From contig NZ_CP170386.1 of assembly GCF_042468235.1 (NCBI RefSeq), forward strand, positions 1,054,001 through 1,118,000: a stretch of DNA of 64,000 nt. Reading direction: 5' to 3'. The position numbers and the translations under genes were made by a program. Positions 17,029 to 27,496 of this stretch are shown here, one piece after another; the first letter of the stretch is position 1, and each line of letters begins with the position of its first letter. Source of the stretch: Lonepinella sp042468235 (GTDB lineage Bacteria > Pseudomonadota > Gammaproteobacteria > Enterobacterales > Pasteurellaceae). The notes beneath the pieces were generated by a model, which saw nothing but the letters and a program-made list of their open reading frames with translations, searched no databases and was not told where the DNA came from.

Positions 17029-20000
17029 TTAGAATTGATATTCTAATTTAGCACCAATATTGGTTTGTTTCACTTTAGATTGTGAAACAGAATGGCGGTG
17101 ATTCACTTGAAGACCAAGTCTAAATTGTGGGGTTAATTTGAAATCGGCATTCGCTTTCACGACCACAGCATTATCAAGGCTACCCGTATTGAAACGGTCG
17201 CCATTCACCACCACTTGTTTGTTGTTGTCGTTATGGTGTTCATACAATGCCCCAATGTTTAAATCAATGTGGTCATTTTCCCAACCGAAGTAAGAACCCA
17301 CATGTTGACTAAATACTTTAAACGGTTCTGCGTTCACTTTGAGCTGTGCAGAAGATTTATCATTAATGCTCATATCAAAATGTTGATAGCTTAAGCCTGC
17401 CACCGGGGTGATAGAGAATTGACCTAATTTAAATTTATAGCCCAATTCTGCCCCAATTTGATATTGCTCGCCTTTAATGGTGGCAATATTACGTTCTGTG
17501 GCGGAAACTTTACCATCATGCCAGTGAATACCAAGGTGAGTGTTTAATAACACATTATTCCATTCATTGTGCATAGCGAGCATCAAAGAGGTTGTTTTAT
17601 ATTTGGTTGAACTGTAACCATCCACCGCTTTTGGTGTCACTTTTTGATTACTAAAGGCCACACCAGCATGCAATTCTGTGCTAGCCGATACTGGCATATA
17701 GCTACCAAACAAAGTGGTATTTTGAATGGACTCATAGTTATAACCATAATCCGCGAAACCTAAATCGGTTTTATAGTCTGAACGAGTATGACGTTGTTCA
17801 ACATAAAACCCTTTTTTCTGTTTTGCCCAAAGATTATCGGTAAACATATCTCGTACGGTTGTACCTTGATACATGGCCGCAGAATTTGCCACTAAGTAAG
17901 ATGGCACTTGAGAAACCACTTGATAACGAGTTTCAGCATCTTGAGCGGCAGCGGCAAGTACGCTAGCCGGTGCTTCAGGCAATGAAGTTTCATTACCACT
18001 CAATCCATCAGTCACGGTACCATCTGGTAATTCAAGCCCTTCAGCAAGCACTTTCCAAACGATTAATTCTGGTAATTCTTTATCCAAGTCTAAGGTTGGA
18101 GCAGTTTCAGGCACCGCTGTCAAGACCAATTCATCTTGTTCAAGTGTTGGTGCATTATCCGGCACTGCTGTTAACACTAACTCTTCTTGTTCAAGTGTTG
18201 GTGCATTATCCGGTACGGCTGTTAACACTAACTCTTCTTGTTCAAGTGTTGGCGCATTATCCGGCACTGCAGTCAACACTAACTCTTCTTGTTCAAGTGT
18301 TGGTGCATTATCCGGTACTGCTGTCAACACTAACTCTTCTTGTTCAAGTGTTGGTGCATTATCCGGCACTGCTGTTAACACTAACTCTTCTAGTTCAAGT
18401 GTTGGCGCATTATCCGGTACTGCTGTTAATACTAACTCCTCTTGTTCAAGTGTTGGTGCATCAGGCAATGGGGCATATACCACGTTATGAATCGCTTTGC
18501 CACTTTTTGTAATCAATTTACGATGTAATTGATAGTCATAGTAATTGCCAGCCCGACCTTTTTCGAAACTCACCAATTCAAATTGATAAGCAGATTTCAA
18601 TTGATCGGTAACGGTACCTAAAGCAAAGGAATCAATGCGACTGACATCACCATAGACTTTAATTAAGGATAAGCCCTCATCAGCATCATATTGACCATTG
18701 CCATTTTTATCTGAAGCCACCTCGGTTGTAGCACCATCTGAGCCTAACATATACAAGTTCACCGTGGTTGGATCAGAGGTTGTGAAACGACCTAAAATAT
18801 TCACGCTGTCATGTTTCCATTGGCTCATGTCCGTGCCTTTATTTTCCACCGCCAAACTCACGGTTGCACCTTGATTATCAACATTACCAAAGTTAAGAGT
18901 TTTACCCACAAATTCGCCATCATCAGCGGAACGATTAAACACTGTTACCGCAGCTGAATTGAAGTTTGGATAAATCACACTGTCTTCGACCCAATTACTA
19001 TCAGAATTAATGCTACCCTGACCACCAAGGGTAGTGCCTTTCGCTAAGGTTAATGTGCTATTTAATTGTGCATTATCAATTAATTCAATGGCACCCTCTT
19101 GAAGATCGGTATTACCTGTATGCTGAATATTACCGCTCAATAACAAGGTGCCAGCCCCTTTCTTAATAAGGTTACCTGCACCACTCACTTCTTTAGTGAA
19201 TAATTGGGTTTCACCGTCTTTCTTATTCACTTCGGCAATTAAATTAGCAGCATCCTCTAACACGACTGAACCAATATTCACATTGGCATCATCTTTCAAT
19301 ACTAAATTTGCATTAGAATGTACATTGGCTTTTTCTGCAACATGCGTGGTCTCTGCGGCATAAGTCACAGTGCCATTTTTCACATCAAGCAAATTCACGA
19401 AAGAGCTACCAGCTAAGGTTAATTGAGCATCGTTTTCTTCAGGTGAATAAACAAGATTTACTTTGCCATTTTCACCATCACCTACTAAACCACTAAACGT
19501 ATGTTTGCCGTTGACGGCATACGTGAAAGTAGCTTCTTTATCTACATTTTTGTTAAGAATATTGCCGACAATATTGGCATCACGCAAGCCTGTCGCTGTG
19601 TCATCTGTACCATTATTAACTGTGATATCCGTGCCATTTAAATCAAGAATGGCATCTTTTTCTAACAATAGATGACTTAAATTTAATTGGTCAGAATCCG
19701 CCAAGCGAACAGTACCATTGGCTTTAACCGAGACTTGAGCATAGGCTTGTTTTGCCCCTGTATCATCCGCTTCTTGATTTAACGTGGCAATGCCCTCTCG
19801 CACTTCTAGGTTAGCAAGGTTTTTACCTTTGCCCATTTTAATCATTTCACCGTCGCCGATTTTGTAGAAGGTTTCTTCACGAGGACTGTTTAGGGTCACA
19901 TCTTTATGTGTATCATCTCTGACATCACGATAGATAAAGTTGCCTTGCCAAAATAACTCTTCTAAATTAAACCGCACATATTGGATATCCCAACCTGATT

Positions 20001-22077
20001 TACTTTCATATAAGATACCCACTGAACCATCAGACAATTCGGTTAAGCTGTTATAAGCATACTGCCCGTTAGCATCATCCGCTGGCTCAAAACTGGTATT
20101 ATATTTCCATTTAATTGAACCATTTTCTTGCACTTCACCCAACCATGCCATACCATTAGTACGAGTTGAAGCATGTGGATTGGCAAATACCACATATTCT
20201 TTACCGTCAATCAATTTGGAATATTTAATTACCGACATTTGAGAATATGGATCGAGCAATACATCATCTATTACAGCCGAATTCTCCCAAGTATAACCAC
20301 CATCATGGCTAGTTGAAATTGTCACATACTTATTGTAACTACGAGAGAACATTTTGAGATCACCATTATTTAATTGGATAACCTGTGATTCTGTTAATTC
20401 TTGAGAACTATCGCTAATATGTTGAGATCCACCAGAAGAATAATAAATACTATCATTTGGCGATTCGCCCATTGTCCAAGTTTTACCACCATCTTTACTA
20501 ATAATCAAAGCAGCGGATTGTTTGCCATTACCATTGGTATAATAAACTGGCATGACTAAACTGCCATCTTGTAATTGGATACCCGTTCCCGGGCCAGTAC
20601 CCAGAAAACGCATCCAATCTTTTTTCACTTGATGAGTGACATCAGTCGGACTAGACCAAGTTTCCCCATCATTATCACTATAAGTCAACCATAGATGTGA
20701 ATGGGTTTTGATACGTAAAGGGGAAGTATTTGTACTACTTGCGTCTAAATACACATTTCCTAAGCGTGTGTCCCCTTGATAAATATCCCCCAAATTTTTA
20801 AAAGAACTACTAGGGTCACCCTCTACCACAACTTTATAATCCGTCGGCTGATTATTGGCATTATAAACCACGCCACCTTCACGAATAGTATAGCGTTGAC
20901 CGTCAGTATCAGTTAATTCTTGATAATACGCATCACCAATCTTAACATAGCCACTACCCTCTCCTGATTGTTTATTTACGGAATTATAACCGCCAGATTC
21001 AGGGAACATATCTACCAACATAAACACTCGCCCAGTGTTTTTATCTTGCACCAACAACGGGTCAATTAAGAAAGCCGATTGATAATCACCATAAGAAGAT
21101 TGGCTCGCTAAATTAATGACAGTTTTGGTGTCTTCCCAAGTCGTACCGCCATCAAAGCTACGACGAATAACGGTATCGATATTACCCCAGTCACTCCAGT
21201 GTTTGTAACGTTTATCTGCTGCTGCAATGACTACGCCATTTTTTGTGGTTAATAAGGCTGGAATACGATAACCATAAGCATCATTTGAATCATCCTGTTG
21301 TACTGTTCTAGTACCTGCATAAATCGCATTTTTCTCGGTTTTATACGCCCCCAATCCCTCACGTTTCTGAGCTTGGTAGCCTCGTTCAATGGAAATTTGA
21401 TCCGCAACAGAAAGTGAACTTTCATAGGCTTTTTTCACTTGCTCAGGTGTCAATACTTGTGAGGTTGCACCTGCATAATCCACACTTCCGACAAAACTAT
21501 ATTCATTACCAGTTGCTCGATCTGTTTTACCTACATAAGCCGTTGATAAGCTCGGAATGGAACTTAAAAATTTCACATCTCCACTATATACTTTCTTTTC
21601 TTCACCATTGACATAAATAGAAATCTTCTTATTTTCTGCATCAAAAACATAGGTAACAGTACTATAATCCGTTGATTTATCAAGTGGATCTGTACGTATT
21701 TGATCGTTCTTAATTAAAAAACCACCATTATTCTCATCCCTAATTTCAATACCATAAATATCCTTACCATTTTTACGAGAAAGATAAAAACTAATATAAG
21801 TATTGTCTTTAGTTGGGTCAGACAATCCCAATAAACTATAAACACCGTCCCCCCCTGTATTTGCTACACGGAAAGTCAAAGAACCACTATTCTTGCTAAA
21901 AGCATTGTTCCCATTCTCATCTTGTGCAGTGAATACATCTGTTACATTAATTGCAGAAGTATAAGGTGTGTAACCTGTATAAGTAAAAATAGAATCCACA
22001 TCCGCTGCAACCACAGACGAACTAATCGCCGCTGAAATTAACAAAGATAGAGCTGTTTTTTTAAGTAACTTCTTCAT
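17029..22077 (-). CDS. Surface sialidase autotransporter (NanB-like)
   Basis: A 1682-residue type V-secreted exosialidase releasing sialic acid from host glycans. A signal peptide (~1-24, ...SSSVVAA) is followed by a LamG-like lectin domain (~30-240). The sialidase propeller has the arginine motif YRIPALL (~270) and four Asp boxes: SFDGGTTW (~309), SDNDGETW (~469), SKDGGKTW (~530) and SHDGGYTW (~592). Autotransporter-type passenger repeats (SGAGNLIKKGAGTLLLSG) come next, then seven 17-residue APTLEQEELVLTAVPDN repeats (~1205-1323). An outer-membrane barrel forms the last ~270 residues and ends LEYQF. The start at 22077 follows AAGGGGACAATT. It is much longer than the ~1070 residues I recall for Pasteurella NanB. 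Expression may be phase variable (see 22148-22177). No sialic acid uptake genes are adjacent. Confidence 0.93.
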   Translation of the reverse strand: MKKLLKKTALSLLISAAISSSVVAADVDSIFTYTGYTPYTSAINVTDVFTAQDENGNNAFSKNSGSLTFRVANTGGDGVYSLLGLSDPTKDNTYISFYLSRKNGKDIYGIEIRDENNGGFLIKNDQIRTDPLDKSTDYSTVTYVFDAENKKISIYVNGEEKKVYSGDVKFLSSIPSLSTAYVGKTDRATGNEYSFVGSVDYAGATSQVLTPEQVKKAYESSLSVADQISIERGYQAQKREGLGAYKTEKNAIYAGTRTVQQDDSNDAYGYRIPALLTTKNGVVIAAADKRYKHWSDWGNIDTVIRRSFDGGTTWEDTKTVINLASQSSYGDYQSAFLIDPLLVQDKNTGRVFMLVDMFPESGGYNSVNKQSGEGSGYVKIGDAYYQELTDTDGQRYTIREGGVVYNANNQPTDYKVVVEGDPSSSFKNLGDIYQGDTRLGNVYLDASSTNTSPLRIKTHSHLWLTYSDNDGETWSSPTDVTHQVKKDWMRFLGTGPGTGIQLQDGSLVMPVYYTNGNGKQSAALIISKDGGKTWTMGESPNDSIYYSSGGSQHISDSSQELTESQVIQLNNGDLKMFSRSYNKYVTISTSHDGGYTWENSAVIDDVLLDPYSQMSVIKYSKLIDGKEYVVFANPHASTRTNGMAWLGEVQENGSIKWKYNTSFEPADDANGQYAYNSLTELSDGSVGILYESKSGWDIQYVRFNLEELFWQGNFIYRDVRDDTHKDVTLNSPREETFYKIGDGEMIKMGKGKNLANLEVREGIATLNQEADDTGAKQAYAQVSVKANGTVRLADSDQLNLSHLLLEKDAILDLNGTDITVNNGTDDTATGLRDANIVGNILNKNVDKEATFTYAVNGKHTFSGLVGDGENGKVNLVYSPEENDAQLTLAGSSFVNLLDVKNGTVTYAAETTHVAEKANVHSNANLVLKDDANVNIGSVVLEDAANLIAEVNKKDGETQLFTKEVSGAGNLIKKGAGTLLLSGNIQHTGNTDLQEGAIELIDNAQLNSTLTLAKGTTLGGQGSINSDSNWVEDSVIYPNFNSAAVTVFNRSADDGEFVGKTLNFGNVDNQGATVSLAVENKGTDMSQWKHDSVNILGRFTTSDPTTVNLYMLGSDGATTEVASDKNGNGQYDADEGLSLIKVYGDVSRIDSFALGTVTDQLKSAYQFELVSFEKGRAGNYYDYQLHRKLITKSGKAIHNVVYAPLPDAPTLEQEELVLTAVPDNAPTLELEELVLTAVPDNAPTLEQEELVLTAVPDNAPTLEQEELVLTAVPDNAPTLEQEELVLTAVPDNAPTLEQEELVLTAVPDNAPTLEQDELVLTAVPETAPTLDLDKELPELIVWKVLAEGLELPDGTVTDGLSGNETSLPEAPASVLAAAAQDAETRYQVVSQVPSYLVANSAAMYQGTTVRDMFTDNLWAKQKKGFYVEQRHTRSDYKTDLGFADYGYNYESIQNTTLFGSYMPVSASTELHAGVAFSNQKVTPKAVDGYSSTKYKTTSLMLAMHNEWNNVLLNTHLGIHWHDGKVSATERNIATIKGEQYQIGAELGYKFKLGQFSITPVAGLSYQHFDMSINDKSSAQLKVNAEPFKVFSQHVGSYFGWENDHIDLNIGALYEHHNDNNKQVVVNGDRFNTGSLDNAVVVKANADFKLTPQFRLGLQVNHRHSVSQSKVKQTNIGAKLEYQF
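18106..18462 (-). repeat. Seven 51-bp tandem repeats in the sialidase gene
   Basis: TTCAAG marks each unit at 18139, 18190, 18241, 18292, 18343, 18394 and 18445, exactly 51 bp apart. An eighth, degenerate half-unit follows. Each unit encodes 17 residues (APTLEQEELVLTAVPDN with few changes, such as LEQ to LEL). Because 51 is divisible by 3, changes in copy number alter protein length without changing frame. Confidence 0.95.
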
Positions 22078-22147
22078 AATTGTCCCCTTACAAGGTATAA
22101 ATGAAATGATAAGATAGTGCGCGCTTTGAATTATTTCTTCAAAATGA

Positions 22148-22177
22148 ATCATACAAAAAAAAAAACACTCCAGTAAA
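22148..22177 (-). promoter_or_regulatory. Sialidase promoter with T11 tract in the spacer
   Basis: On the minus strand, TTTACT (22177-22172) and TATGAT (22153-22148) are 18 bp apart, and 11 of the spacer bases are an unbroken T run (22165-22155). The predicted start of transcription lies about 64 bp before the ATG. Slippage of the run would change the spacing around the 17-bp optimum, the mechanism known for Neisseria porA and similar promoters. The elements are read directly; function is inferred. Confidence 0.45.
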
Positions 22178-22366
22178 GTGGGAAATATCAGAATTGAGAG
22201 GATGATCACAAAATTTTTAGAAAAATATTGTTATTTGAGAAAATTAGGAAAGAAAAAGTTTTAAATACGCTTAAAACTTCCCCTTCATCACATAAAGTCA
22301 TTGCGAAATCTCCCTTTTTTCCCTTAAGATAGACGCTGTTTTACCATGTATTTTTAGGATCTCATT

Positions 22367-23602
22367 ATGTTTTTTCGTTGGTTACTGATTCTACGCAAAC
22401 CAAGTAATCGTCTTTGGTTGGCACCTGCTTATTCCGCTATTTTTGCTATCTTATTCGCTTTTGCTGCCCATCTGGCGGATACCTTCTTGCCACCCCATAT
22501 TTTGCCAGAAATTCATCTTGAAGTTGTCGAAAATCTATTAAATATCATCAGTACGTCTATGTTGGCGGTCAGTACATTTTCGCTGTCGATTATTGTTTCT
22601 GCGGTCGCCTCTGCCTCCAGTGGAGCAACACCCAGAGCAACGGATTTAGTGGTCAATGACGGAGCCAGTCGGCGTACCATTGCGAGTTTTATTTCTGCGT
22701 TAATTTATGCCATTATTGCCAAAACCGCCTTGGGGCTGGAACTCTACGCCTTAAACGGTCGCTTTATTATTTTTATTAGCACCATTGCCATATTACTTTA
22801 CGTTATTATGCGGTTAATTGCGTGGGTCTATACTCTTTCTCAACTCGGTCGTATGGGCAATACCCTTGATAAAATCTACCAAAGTGCTGAACAAAGCCTG
22901 CTGAATTATCGCCAATCACCGCAACTGGGTGCTTCATGGCAAGGTAAGGTTGGTTTACAGGCGAGTCAATTACTTGCCAATGACACAGGTTATTTAATTC
23001 ATATTGATATGAACAAATTGCAATCTTTAGCTGAAAAATCAAATACCTATTTACACATTAACGTACGGACGGGTGAATTGATTATGCCAAATACCGTATT
23101 GGCAGAAATCGATAATATCGCGGATAATGAAAATGACTTTCGCCAAGCCTTTGTGCTGGATAAACAACGAACTTTTCAACAGGATCCTCGTTGGGGACTG
23201 ATTGTGTTTAGTGAAGTGGCACAGCGTGCCTTGTCGCCAGCCGTCAATGATCCGGGTACAGCGATTATTGTCATGACAAAAGTGATGAAATTACTCATTC
23301 AGTCGCCCGAAGAAAAGCCAGAACCCGAGTTTAATCGTTTATCTATCAATACGTTAAACTGTCAGGAATTCATTTCCGATTGTTTTGCACCGATTATCCG
23401 AGATGGAGGAGCAATACTGGAAGTCCATCTCAATATGCAAAAAGTCTTAGCTGGCATTTGGCAAAATGCCCCAGAGCCAGAACTGCGAGAATGTGCTCAA
23501 ATCACGGCAAAAGACTATTTACAACGTGCCAAAACCACCTTGCCCTTTGAGCAAGATTTTCGCCAATTAAAACAAAAACATGACTCCCTATTCACACAAT
23601 AA
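22367..23602 (+). CDS. DUF2254 family membrane protein
   Basis: A 411-residue predicted inner-membrane protein of unknown function. Four hydrophobic segments occupy residues ~15-165, followed by a soluble domain. The conserved family signature appears in VSAVASASSGATPRATDLVVNDG and in RALSPAVNDPGTA. It ends 6 bp before mfd, so the two may be co-transcribed. The start is preceded by a weak site (TTTAGGATCTCATT). The family is widespread in bacteria; I know no established role. Confidence 0.85.
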   Translation: MFFRWLLILRKPSNRLWLAPAYSAIFAILFAFAAHLADTFLPPHILPEIHLEVVENLLNIISTSMLAVSTFSLSIIVSAVASASSGATPRATDLVVNDGASRRTIASFISALIYAIIAKTALGLELYALNGRFIIFISTIAILLYVIMRLIAWVYTLSQLGRMGNTLDKIYQSAEQSLLNYRQSPQLGASWQGKVGLQASQLLANDTGYLIHIDMNKLQSLAEKSNTYLHINVRTGELIMPNTVLAEIDNIADNENDFRQAFVLDKQRTFQQDPRWGLIVFSEVAQRALSPAVNDPGTAIIVMTKVMKLLIQSPEEKPEPEFNRLSINTLNCQEFISDCFAPIIRDGGAILEVHLNMQKVLAGIWQNAPEPELRECAQITAKDYLQRAKTTLPFEQDFRQLKQKHDSLFTQ

Positions 23603-23608
23603 AATTTT

Positions 23609-26600
23609 ATGAATATAGATTATTTTGATTTAACTATCCCCACTCAACCCCAAGATCACAAACTGCTCGGCAACGTCCTTGCAGGTGCAGACAGTTTTGC
23701 TTTAAGCCAAATTGCCCAGCAATATCAAGGGCTAACCGTTATCGTTACGCAAGACAGCAAAACTGCAGTGCGTTTGGAAAAACTTTTACGCCAAACTTTG
23801 CCAGCCGTGCAACTGTTTCCCGATTGGGAAACTTTGCCTTATGATGCCTTTTCTCCCCATCAAGACATTATTTCCGCACGGCTAAGTAGTCTGTTTTACT
23901 TGCAACAAGCCAAATCGGGCGTGTTGATTTTGCCAATTACTACCTTAATGCAACGCCTTTGTCCACCGTCATTTTTAAGCCAAAATGTGCTGTTGATTAA
24001 AAAAGGCGATCGACTGAATATCGAAAAAATGCGGTTGAACCTTGAAAATGCGGGCTATCGAGCGGTGGAGCAGGTATTGGAAGTGGGCGAATTTGCGGTA
24101 CGGGGTTCGCTGTTGGATCTGTTTCCAATGGGGAGTAACGAGCCGTTTCGGTTGGATTTTTTTGATGATGAAATTGACAGTATTCGCACCTTTGATGTGG
24201 ACAGCCAACGCACGCTGACTGAAATTGACAAAATTAATCTGTTGCCTGCTCACGAATTTCCTACCGATAGCCGTGGCATTGAATTTTTCCGCAGCCAATT
24301 TCGGGAAACCTTTGGCGAAATCCGCCGTGATCCCGAGCATATTTATCAGCAAGTGAGCAAAGGCACGCTGGTGTCGGGCATTGAATACTGGCAACCGCTG
24401 TTTTTTGAGCAAATGGCGACCTTGTTTGATTATTTGCCGCCAAACACCCTGTTTGTGGATCTTGACGGCTATCAAACCCAAGGCGAGCGGTTTTATCAAG
24501 ATGCGGAAAGCCGTTTTGAAAGTCGCAAAGTGGATCCAATGCGACCGCTGTTACCTCCCGATCAACTTTGGCTCAAAATTGATGAAATTAACCGCCGTTT
24601 GAAGCAATATCCACGCATTTCGTTAAAAACCGAAACGCTGAAAAAATCCATTCGGCAAACCAATTTAACCGTAAGTCCGTTGCCTGAGTTGCAAATTCAA
24701 GCCCAACAAAAAGAGCCATTACAGGCATTACGCCAATTTATCGAACAATTTGACGGCAAAATTTTATTTTCGGTGGAAAGCGAAGGACGGAGAGAAACAT
24801 TATTAGATGTATTAGCACCATTGAAAATTAAGCCGAAACAGATTAATGATTTTAACGATGTTTTAAGGCAACCATTTAGTTTACAAATCAGCCCATTAGA
24901 TCAGGGATTTATCCTAGAAACATCAGAAAAAAGTGCGGTCAAAATTGCGATAATTTCTGAAAACGAATTATTAGGCTCTCGTGTCCAACAACGCCACCGT
25001 GACAAACGCAAAAGCGTCAATCCCGATACGCTCATTCGCAACTTGGCAGAACTCAAAATTGGGCAAGCCGTGGTGCATTTGGATCACGGAGTGGGGCGTT
25101 ACGGCGGTTTAGTCACCCTTGAAAATGCTGGTGTGAAAGCGGAATATTTGCTGTTGACTTATGCCAACGATGCAAAATTGTATGTGCCTGTCGCCAGTCT
25201 GCATTTAATCAGCCGTTATGTGGGCGGTAGCGATGAAACCGCCCCCTTGCATAAACTCGGCAGTGATGCCTGGGGAAAAGCCCGTTCCAAAGCGGCAGAA
25301 AAAATCCGTGATGTGGCGGCGGAACTGTTAGATGTGTATGCGGAACGTGAAGTAAAAAAAGGCTTCGCGTTCCACTATGATCGGGAAGAATATCAAGCCT
25401 TTGCGGCAACATTTCCATTTGAAGAAACCATTGATCAAGAAATGGCAATTAACGCCGTGATTTCCGATATGTGTCAACCGAAAGCGATGGATCGGCTGGT
25501 GTGTGGCGATGTGGGTTTTGGCAAAACCGAAGTGGCAATGCGTGCCGCATTTTTAGCGGTGATGAATCATAAACAGGTCGCAGTGCTAGTGCCGACGACG
25601 CTTTTGGCTCAACAACATTTTGACAATTTCAAAGATCGCTTTGCCAATTTGCCTGTCAATGTGGAAATGGTGTCACGCTTTAAAACCGCCAAACAACAAA
25701 AGCAGATTTTGGACAATCTCGCCGATGGCAAGGTGGATATTCTGATCGGTACCCATAAACTGATTCAATCGGATGTGAAATTTAGCGATCTCGGTTTGCT
25801 GATTATTGATGAAGAACACCGTTTCGGCGTACGCCAAAAAGAGAAAATCAAACAGCTGCGTGCCAATATTGACATTCTGACCCTGACTGCGACACCGATT
25901 CCACGCACGCTCAATATGGCGATGAACGGCATTCGGGATCTGTCGATTATTTCTACGCCACCAGCCCGCCGTTTAACTATTAAAACCTTTGTGCGACAAG
26001 CGGATGATTTGATTATTCGGGAAGCCATTTTGCGTGAAATCCTGCGTGGCGGTCAGGTGTATTATTTGCATAATGATGTGGCAAGCATTGAAAAATGTGC
26101 AGAAAAAATCACCGCACTTGTCCCTGAAGCTAGGGTGACTATCGGTCACGGGCAAATGCGAGAACGGGATCTTGAACGAGTGATGTCGGATTTTTATCAT
26201 CAACGCTTTAATGTGTTGGTCTGCTCCACCATTATTGAAACAGGCATTGACGTACCAACGGCGAATACCATTATTATTGAGCGAGCCGACAATTTCGGTT
26301 TGGCACAACTGCACCAACTGCGTGGACGGGTGGGGCGTTCTCATCATCAGGCCTACGCTTATTTGCTGACACCGCCACCAAAATTGATTAGCAAAGATGC
26401 AGTAAAACGCCTTGAAGCCCTTGAAAGTTTGGATAATCTCGGGGCTGGCTTTATTTTGGCGACCCACGATTTAGAAATTCGTGGGGCTGGCGAATTACTC
26501 GGGCAAGAACAAAGCGGACAAATTGAAAGCATTGGCTTTAGCCTGTATATGGAATTGCTGGAAAGTGCGGTGAAAGCGATGAAAGAAGGGCGTGAGCCAA

Positions 26601-27055
26601 GTTTGGACGAACTCACCCAACAGCAAGTGGAAATTGATTTGCGTGTACCTGCCCTGTTACCTGATGATTATTTGGGCGATGTGAATATGCGGTTGTCTTT
26701 CTATAAACGTATTGCAGGGTCAGAAAACAAAGCCGCCCTTGATGAATTGAAAGTGGAATTGATTGACCGTTTTGGTTTATTGCCCGAACCGACCCAAAAC
26801 TTAATGCAAATCGCCGAACTACGCTTAATGGCGAAACCGCTGAAAGTCATCAAAATCGATGCCACATCGCACGGTGGCTTTGTAGAATTTAACCCAACGG
26901 CGGATATTGATCCGATGAAGTTTTTAGCCTTAATCAAACAGCAACCTGCGGTATTTAAATTTGACGGACCAACGAAATTTCGCTTTACTTGCAATTTAGA
27001 ACAGGCAAAAGTGCGGTTGGAATTTATCAAGAATTTGTTGGGGAGTTTGTGGTAA
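23609..27055 (+). CDS. mfd: Transcription-repair coupling factor Mfd
   Basis: An ATP-driven translocase that dislodges stalled RNA polymerase and recruits UvrA. The 1148 residues are the normal length. An N-terminal UvrB-like module (PDWETLPYDAFSPHQDIISARL) is followed by the RNA polymerase-interacting domain (QAVVHLDHGVGRYGGL). The RecG-like motor carries Walker A GDVGFGKTEVA, Walker B DEEHRFG, TATPIPRTL and the QLRGRVGRS motif VI region, and a TRCF C-terminal domain ends the protein. Base composition is richer in GC than the surrounding genes, but codon use shows no other sign of transfer. It starts 6 bp after the DUF2254 gene. Confidence 0.98.
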   Translation: MNIDYFDLTIPTQPQDHKLLGNVLAGADSFALSQIAQQYQGLTVIVTQDSKTAVRLEKLLRQTLPAVQLFPDWETLPYDAFSPHQDIISARLSSLFYLQQAKSGVLILPITTLMQRLCPPSFLSQNVLLIKKGDRLNIEKMRLNLENAGYRAVEQVLEVGEFAVRGSLLDLFPMGSNEPFRLDFFDDEIDSIRTFDVDSQRTLTEIDKINLLPAHEFPTDSRGIEFFRSQFRETFGEIRRDPEHIYQQVSKGTLVSGIEYWQPLFFEQMATLFDYLPPNTLFVDLDGYQTQGERFYQDAESRFESRKVDPMRPLLPPDQLWLKIDEINRRLKQYPRISLKTETLKKSIRQTNLTVSPLPELQIQAQQKEPLQALRQFIEQFDGKILFSVESEGRRETLLDVLAPLKIKPKQINDFNDVLRQPFSLQISPLDQGFILETSEKSAVKIAIISENELLGSRVQQRHRDKRKSVNPDTLIRNLAELKIGQAVVHLDHGVGRYGGLVTLENAGVKAEYLLLTYANDAKLYVPVASLHLISRYVGGSDETAPLHKLGSDAWGKARSKAAEKIRDVAAELLDVYAEREVKKGFAFHYDREEYQAFAATFPFEETIDQEMAINAVISDMCQPKAMDRLVCGDVGFGKTEVAMRAAFLAVMNHKQVAVLVPTTLLAQQHFDNFKDRFANLPVNVEMVSRFKTAKQQKQILDNLADGKVDILIGTHKLIQSDVKFSDLGLLIIDEEHRFGVRQKEKIKQLRANIDILTLTATPIPRTLNMAMNGIRDLSIISTPPARRLTIKTFVRQADDLIIREAILREILRGGQVYYLHNDVASIEKCAEKITALVPEARVTIGHGQMRERDLERVMSDFYHQRFNVLVCSTIIETGIDVPTANTIIIERADNFGLAQLHQLRGRVGRSHHQAYAYLLTPPPKLISKDAVKRLEALESLDNLGAGFILATHDLEIRGAGELLGQEQSGQIESIGFSLYMELLESAVKAMKEGREPSLDELTQQQVEIDLRVPALLPDDYLGDVNMRLSFYKRIAGSENKAALDELKVELIDRFGLLPEPTQNLMQIAELRLMAKPLKVIKIDATSHGGFVEFNPTADIDPMKFLALIKQQPAVFKFDGPTKFRFTCNLEQAKVRLEFIKNLLGSLW

Positions 27056-27095
27056 AATCGAACTATGATAAATATCATCAAAGGAGAATAACATC

Positions 27096-27488
27096 ATGAA
27101 AGGTCAATGTCTATGCAGTGCCATCACACTTACGGTTGCCGATAATCAAAACGCCAGTGTCTGCCATTGCGGTATGTGTCAACGCTGGAACAGCGGTCCA
27201 TTATTTTCATTTCATAGTGAAAAAATAGAAACCACAGGAAGCGAACATATTGCTTGTTATCAATCTTCCCCATGGGCAGAACGTGCATTTTGCCGAAATT
27301 GTGGCTCACATCTTTATTATCACATGTTGGGTACGCAACATTATTATGTTTCCACTGGCTTATTTTACGGGCAAACCACGTTTACCTTGGCAGATGAAAT
27401 TTTTATCGACAAAAAGCCGTCTTTTTATGAACTAAAAAATGATGTACCGAAATTGACCGAAGCGGAAGTGTTGGAAAAAATGGCATAG
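27096..27488 (+). CDS. GFA/CENP-V family zinc-binding protein
   Basis: A 130-residue protein of the glutathione-dependent formaldehyde-activating (GFA) fold. Zinc-ligand motifs are GQCLCSAIT (residues 3-11), CHCGMC (~24-29) and FCRNCGSHLYY (~67-77). The start follows AAAGGAGAATAACATC. Catalytic activity is unproven for most members, so the specific reaction is unknown. It lies 40 bp after mfd and is followed by a hairpin. Confidence 0.88.
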   Translation: MKGQCLCSAITLTVADNQNASVCHCGMCQRWNSGPLFSFHSEKIETTGSEHIACYQSSPWAERAFCRNCGSHLYYHMLGTQHYYVSTGLFYGQTTFTLADEIFIDKKPSFYELKNDVPKLTEAEVLEKMA

Positions 27489-27496
27489 TCATTAGA

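Noticed and set aside
17970..18512. Plus-strand 180-codon frame across the sialidase repeats
   Set aside because: A shadow of the 51-bp repeats; repetitive VLVHYPALL pattern, no ribosome site.
23609..27055. Higher-GC mfd region as horizontally acquired
   Set aside because: A housekeeping gene of normal length with uptake sequences and family-typical motifs; composition alone is weak evidence.
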